Shown here piece after piece: positions 60,726 through 64,000 of a stretch of DNA of 64,000 bases (positions within the stretch are counted from its first letter, which is position 1; the number at the start of each line of letters is the position of its first letter). The notes under the pieces are model-generated. The model was given only the letters and a program-made list of their open reading frames with translations, was not told the origin of the DNA and searched no databases. Origin of the DNA: Citrus sinensis (lineage: Eukaryota > Streptophyta > Magnoliopsida > Sapindales > Rutaceae); contig NC_068564.1 in the NCBI RefSeq assembly GCF_022201045.2, positions 30,223,001-30,287,000 on the forward strand, given 5' to 3'. The position numbers and the translations under genes were made by a program.

Positions 60726-63678
60726 ATGGGTGGTGGTGGGAGAGTTGAAGTGGTAAGCAGCAAGGGATGCTCGCGGTTGTTTCTTGGTTCGGTGCCATCT
60801 TTAAGAAGATTAAGAGGAGGAGTGCAGTCTTTTGAATCAATGTCCCCTGCTTCTTCTTCCCTTGCCTCCGACTCTGTGCTTCCTGCGAACGCACCCTTTT
60901 CTGGCCTTGTCATTTGCGTCACCGGTCTATCCAAAGGTTTAGTTTGCTTCTGCTTTTCTTGTATCTCTTTGGTCGTTCTTTTAATTGAGCTTTATATTCT
61001 TTTATCAGAAATCAGATTTTTTAAGACATGAAGTCTTGCAGAATTGCTGTAAGATCAGATGTTTATGTTTGCAAATGCACCTATTTGTAAATGATGTTTT
61101 GTTGCAGATGGCACTGATGTGGTTAAATTATTCCCCTTACTATGATAGTTGGTTGGCTTCTTATATCTTCCTTTATTGTGCATATTGAGGATGGATCATT
61201 ACTCTCGCTTAAGATGCTAAGATGCTGAATATTTTATAAGCTATTCATTCATATATGAGGTTTCTTGTTTTTGCAGAAGCAAGGAAACAGGTTATGGAAG
61301 CAACAGAGAGATTGGGTGGCCAGTACAGCCCAGATTTGCATCCTCAATGTACTCATTTGGTGGTTCAGATATCCTTTAATTTCACATGCTTTTTTCTATC
61401 TACCATCACTAGATATGTTCATTGGTTTTTTTCCTTTTTTGTCGAGAACCAGGAATTCATTAGTTTTTTGGTTCTCTTCACAAGCGAATATAAGTTGTTC
61501 TAAATGTAGCCTTGGATATTTTTCCTTCATTGTACTTAAAGACCAAGCATATATACATTTGATATCTATCATTATCTTCTGATCTTGAAGCAGTATATAC
61601 CTTAGCACCTTTTACAGCTTTGGTGGACGTAAGTTTGAGCATGCTTTAAAGCACGGATCAAGAAATGGTCTCTATATTGTTACACTTGGATGGTTTGTTG
61701 ATAGTGTCAGGAGGAATGGTAAGATTCAGCGTGTTATTTTAAGTTGTAGACTACAGGATTTGATATGGGCGGAAGTTTTCAGAAGATAATTACCTTAGTT
61801 ACTGAACTACGGTTGTGCCCTGCCATTGATGATTTATGTTCATATTATACTCATTGTGGAGGGTCATCATTAAGAATGGGTGTTCTTCACATGGTTTTCA
61901 GAGAATTTTCTTTTATGTAAGGAGTCAGAATTTTGTTTCCCGAATTCTTCTAATGCAGAAACAACTTAATCCAATTGTTTTGTTGCAGTGAGATTGAGCG
62001 AATCACTCTACACTGTCAAGAGTATCGATGAACATGGTATGCACTTGGACAAGTTGAATAGGCTTGTTGGATTTGCTGGTACTGAAAATTCATGTCTCCC
62101 TGCTGGTATTTATGAAGCCAAGCAATTTAATGCGACTGGCAAGCATGAAAGAGACTCTAATAGAAGTATGAATTCAACTCTATCTGGCTGCTCCATGTAT
62201 GTCGATTCAGATGTTTCAGAAGAACTGCGAAATAAGGTGGAATTTTGGGTTTTCTGTCAGAATAATTTGATTAATTTTGGTTCAGAAAACCGTGGACACC
62301 TTGCTTTAGTGTTAGCTGTCAATCAAAGTCATACCCTTATTTCCTGTGTCAATGTTCGAGTCAACAAGTGGTCATTATTGCAGAAGTTTTTGCATCATGC
62401 CTTGAGAGATTTTATATGTTTTGACAGGTTTTTGAAGCAGCTGCTAACGAAGGTGCTACACTTGTAAATCAATGGTTTGTTGGTTGTGGTGCTAGTTATG
62501 TAGTGTGTGAAGAGGATTCAGTTCAAAAATATATGGGCCACTCTAACAATCTCGTAACGGTCAGTGCTTCATCTTTTCCTTACGATTTGTTTGAATGAGC
62601 ATCATGATTTTTCTGCTCTAGATTTATACTAAAATGGCCTTGTAGATATGAAACAGTTTCTATGCTCGAACTGTTTTGATGTACCGCAATAATAGTTTGT
62701 CGTATTAACGACATTTGCACACGTAATTGCTCTGTAGAATGCTTTTGTTTTATTGCTTCTGTAATAACTTTAAAATTTACTTGGTATGTTGTGTGTCTCA
62801 GCCAGTCTGGGTTCTGAAAACAGCCAAGGAGAAGCATGTGCAGAGACTTGTTCACATTTCAGCTGATTTGGCGAGGCAGGTCGGAATGATGCTAGAAAAC
62901 ATTCAAAATGGTATTGCAAGAGAGGTACTTCTGGATGCATGTTTTCAGAATTGAGAGTTTTTACAATATTCTCTTCTTTTATGCTGACACTACCTGTGTA
63001 TACTTGTTTGGCAATTATTTTTTTCGTATTTATCCTCAACTATTTTTTATAGTGACATCCCCATCCCTTGTTTTGTCTTCTAAGGAAATTAATGGAGGGA
63101 ATGTCCCTGAAGATGCTCAGAGCTGTAAAAATAAAATAAGCCAGGAAAAAAGGCAACAGACTGTAAATTTGGCTAAAAACGGGGTCAGAAGTCGCCGTAG
63201 CCGCCGCATGCAGGCAAGTAATTGATCATTTGACTTCACTGGTTATTACAAATTTGGCAACTAGTGTTCACATTAGTTTTAGTGGATTTCATTAGATGTT
63301 AGTGTGATTTACTTGCATACAGTGCTGACAAAGGGATAAATTATTAAGTAGGGGGGCGGGTGGCTGTTCATTGGGTTTATTGTTAAAGACTTCATCAGTA
63401 AATTCATTACTTAGTCTTAAATCTGAATCATAGCATCTTTTGTGCATTCTGTTCTTACAGACTTGTCAAACCCCAATACGTCCATTAACCCCAAGCAGCC
63501 TTCTGGATTCAATATGTTGGTCGATATCTGAACCAACTTCAACTGCTTCTATATACACAGATTCGTTTAGCGGTGAAGATGTTAATGAACATCACCCATC
63601 TGTGTTTTTTGATGCGGAAGCGGATGGCAAGGATTCAGAAGCTTCATTTGCAAATTTGACCCGAATGCTCACAGAAAG
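60726..63678 (+). CDS. MEI1/TOPBP1-like BRCT protein, 5' part (runs off the window)
   Basis: Exons seen: 60726-60936, 61277-61368, 61616-61718, 61989-62236, 62428-62559, 62802-62924, 63085-63213, 63461-63678; 418 residues so far, more beyond the window. The start is ATG 60726; the codon two triplets earlier is GTG. BRCT domains bind phosphoproteins at DNA damage. BRCT1 lies at about 57-140 (FSGLVICVTGLSK, CTHLVVQ, GLYIVTLGWFVDSVRRN). BRCT2 lies at about 219-300 (GATLVNQWFVGCGASYVVC, TPVWVLKTA). A basic segment (RSRRSRRMQ) follows. By memory it matches Arabidopsis MEI1, required for meiotic DNA repair in pollen mother cells. Two introns are non-canonical: an AT-AC intron after exon 2 and a GC-AG intron after exon 7. 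The extent past 63678 is unknown. Confidence 0.85.
61369..61615 (+). other. U12-type AT-AC intron
   Basis: Exon 2 ends CTCATTTGGTGGTTCAG. The intron starts ATATCCTTT, the exact consensus of U12-dependent AT-AC donors. It ends CCTTAGCACCTTTTAC just before AGCTTTGGTGGACG. CCTTAGC resembles the U12 branch site CCTTAAC, with the branch A (61604) 11 bases from the end, within the required range. No GT donor preserves the frame into SFGGRKF. The reading frame across the junction (LVVQ-SFGGRKFEHALKHG) is continuous BRCT sequence. Confidence 0.88.
63214..63460 (+). other. GC-AG intron
   Basis: Donor CAG|GCAAGT, the strong context of GC donors, and acceptor TTCTTACAG. Using it keeps phase 0 into TCQTPIRPLTPSS. 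Using the nearby GTAATT instead gives a frame with a stop within about 20 codons. Confidence 0.75.
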
Positions 63679-64000
63679 GTTTTCATCCCTCACTCTCTCT
63701 GCTATTATAGAGATTTTATCTTTACTGATAGGCAGTGGACAAAATTTGGGGAAAAATTCAAATAAGTCCTTTGAGTCAAATAGATATATTCACAATTTTA
63801 TCATTAATATTTCATTGTATTTAATGTTATTTTAACTTTTCTTTATTGTTTCTAATTTATTAATCTCAACCTCAATTTCTTTTTCTCTGTCTAATCTACT
63901 CTCACTTTCTACCTCGATAAATTAATCACATTGGGACTAAGAAAAATCTATTAATTAAACGAATATTAATTAATTGAATGATGATTTGGCTTGTTGGCCC

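Noticed and set aside
61108-61160. Possible extra MEI1 exon after GTTGCAG with DGTDVVKLFPLL
   Set aside because: Joined to exon 1 it reads straight into a stop, while the next acceptor at 61276 continues the BRCT domain exactly.
1-64000. CRISPR arrays, bacterial operons, riboswitches
   Set aside because: Intron structure and gene content are plant nuclear; no regularly spaced repeats with unique spacers were seen.

Overview
Nuclear DNA of a dicotyledonous flowering plant. Genes have many introns with U-rich AT-biased introns, intergenic DNA is very AT-rich, and the space between genes is packed with small non-autonomous DNA transposons. The protein families (FMO1-type monooxygenase, FIDDLEHEAD-type ketoacyl-CoA synthase, PORR protein, ERF017/ORA47-type factor, sterol dehydrogenase fused to a reticulon) are plant-specific. 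A woody rosid is likely, but the species cannot be fixed from the sequence.

Layout: 1-5683 intergenic with a promoter-like cluster near 1.1-1.2 kb. 5684-7343 (+) plant-specific protein of unknown function. 7344-11631 intergenic with a complete 1,972-bp Mutator-like element. 11632-15065 (-) FMO1-like flavin monooxygenase, five exons. 15066-21815 intergenic with small transposons and a hairpin/GCC-box cluster. 21816-24370 (-) FIDDLEHEAD/KCS10-type 3-ketoacyl-CoA synthase, three exons. 24371-28107 intergenic. 28108-29487 (-) PORR organellar RNA-binding protein. 29488-35168 intergenic with nested mobile DNA (hAT inside a probable solo LTR). 35169-35843 (+) AP2/ERF factor. 35844-40285 intergenic with a recent ~610-bp duplication and a 730-bp foldback element. 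40286-45754 (-) SNM1 DNA cross-link repair nuclease, ten exons, head-to-head with 46280-52628 (+) 3beta-HSD/C4-decarboxylase-reticulon, twelve exons. 53651-56866 (+) nucleoredoxin with two thioredoxin domains. 56867-60725 intergenic with a decayed copia gag. 60726 to the window end (+) MEI1/TOPBP1-like BRCT protein, truncated by the window.

The genes are ordinary chromosomal neighbours, not one pathway. Two (FIDDLEHEAD-like and 3beta-HSD/D) act in lipid/sterol metabolism at the ER, two (SNM1, MEI1) in DNA damage or meiotic repair, and two (FMO1-like, ERF) are linked to stress signalling. All spliced models were built by hand; phases close exactly in every gene.

The most unusual points are a U12-type AT-AC intron plus a GC-AG intron in the MEI1-like gene, and a fossil thioredoxin domain lying inside the first intron of the nucleoredoxin, which appears to explain its reduced architecture. 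There are also several transposons whose ends and target-site duplications can be read to the base. I did not find a clearly new molecular system.
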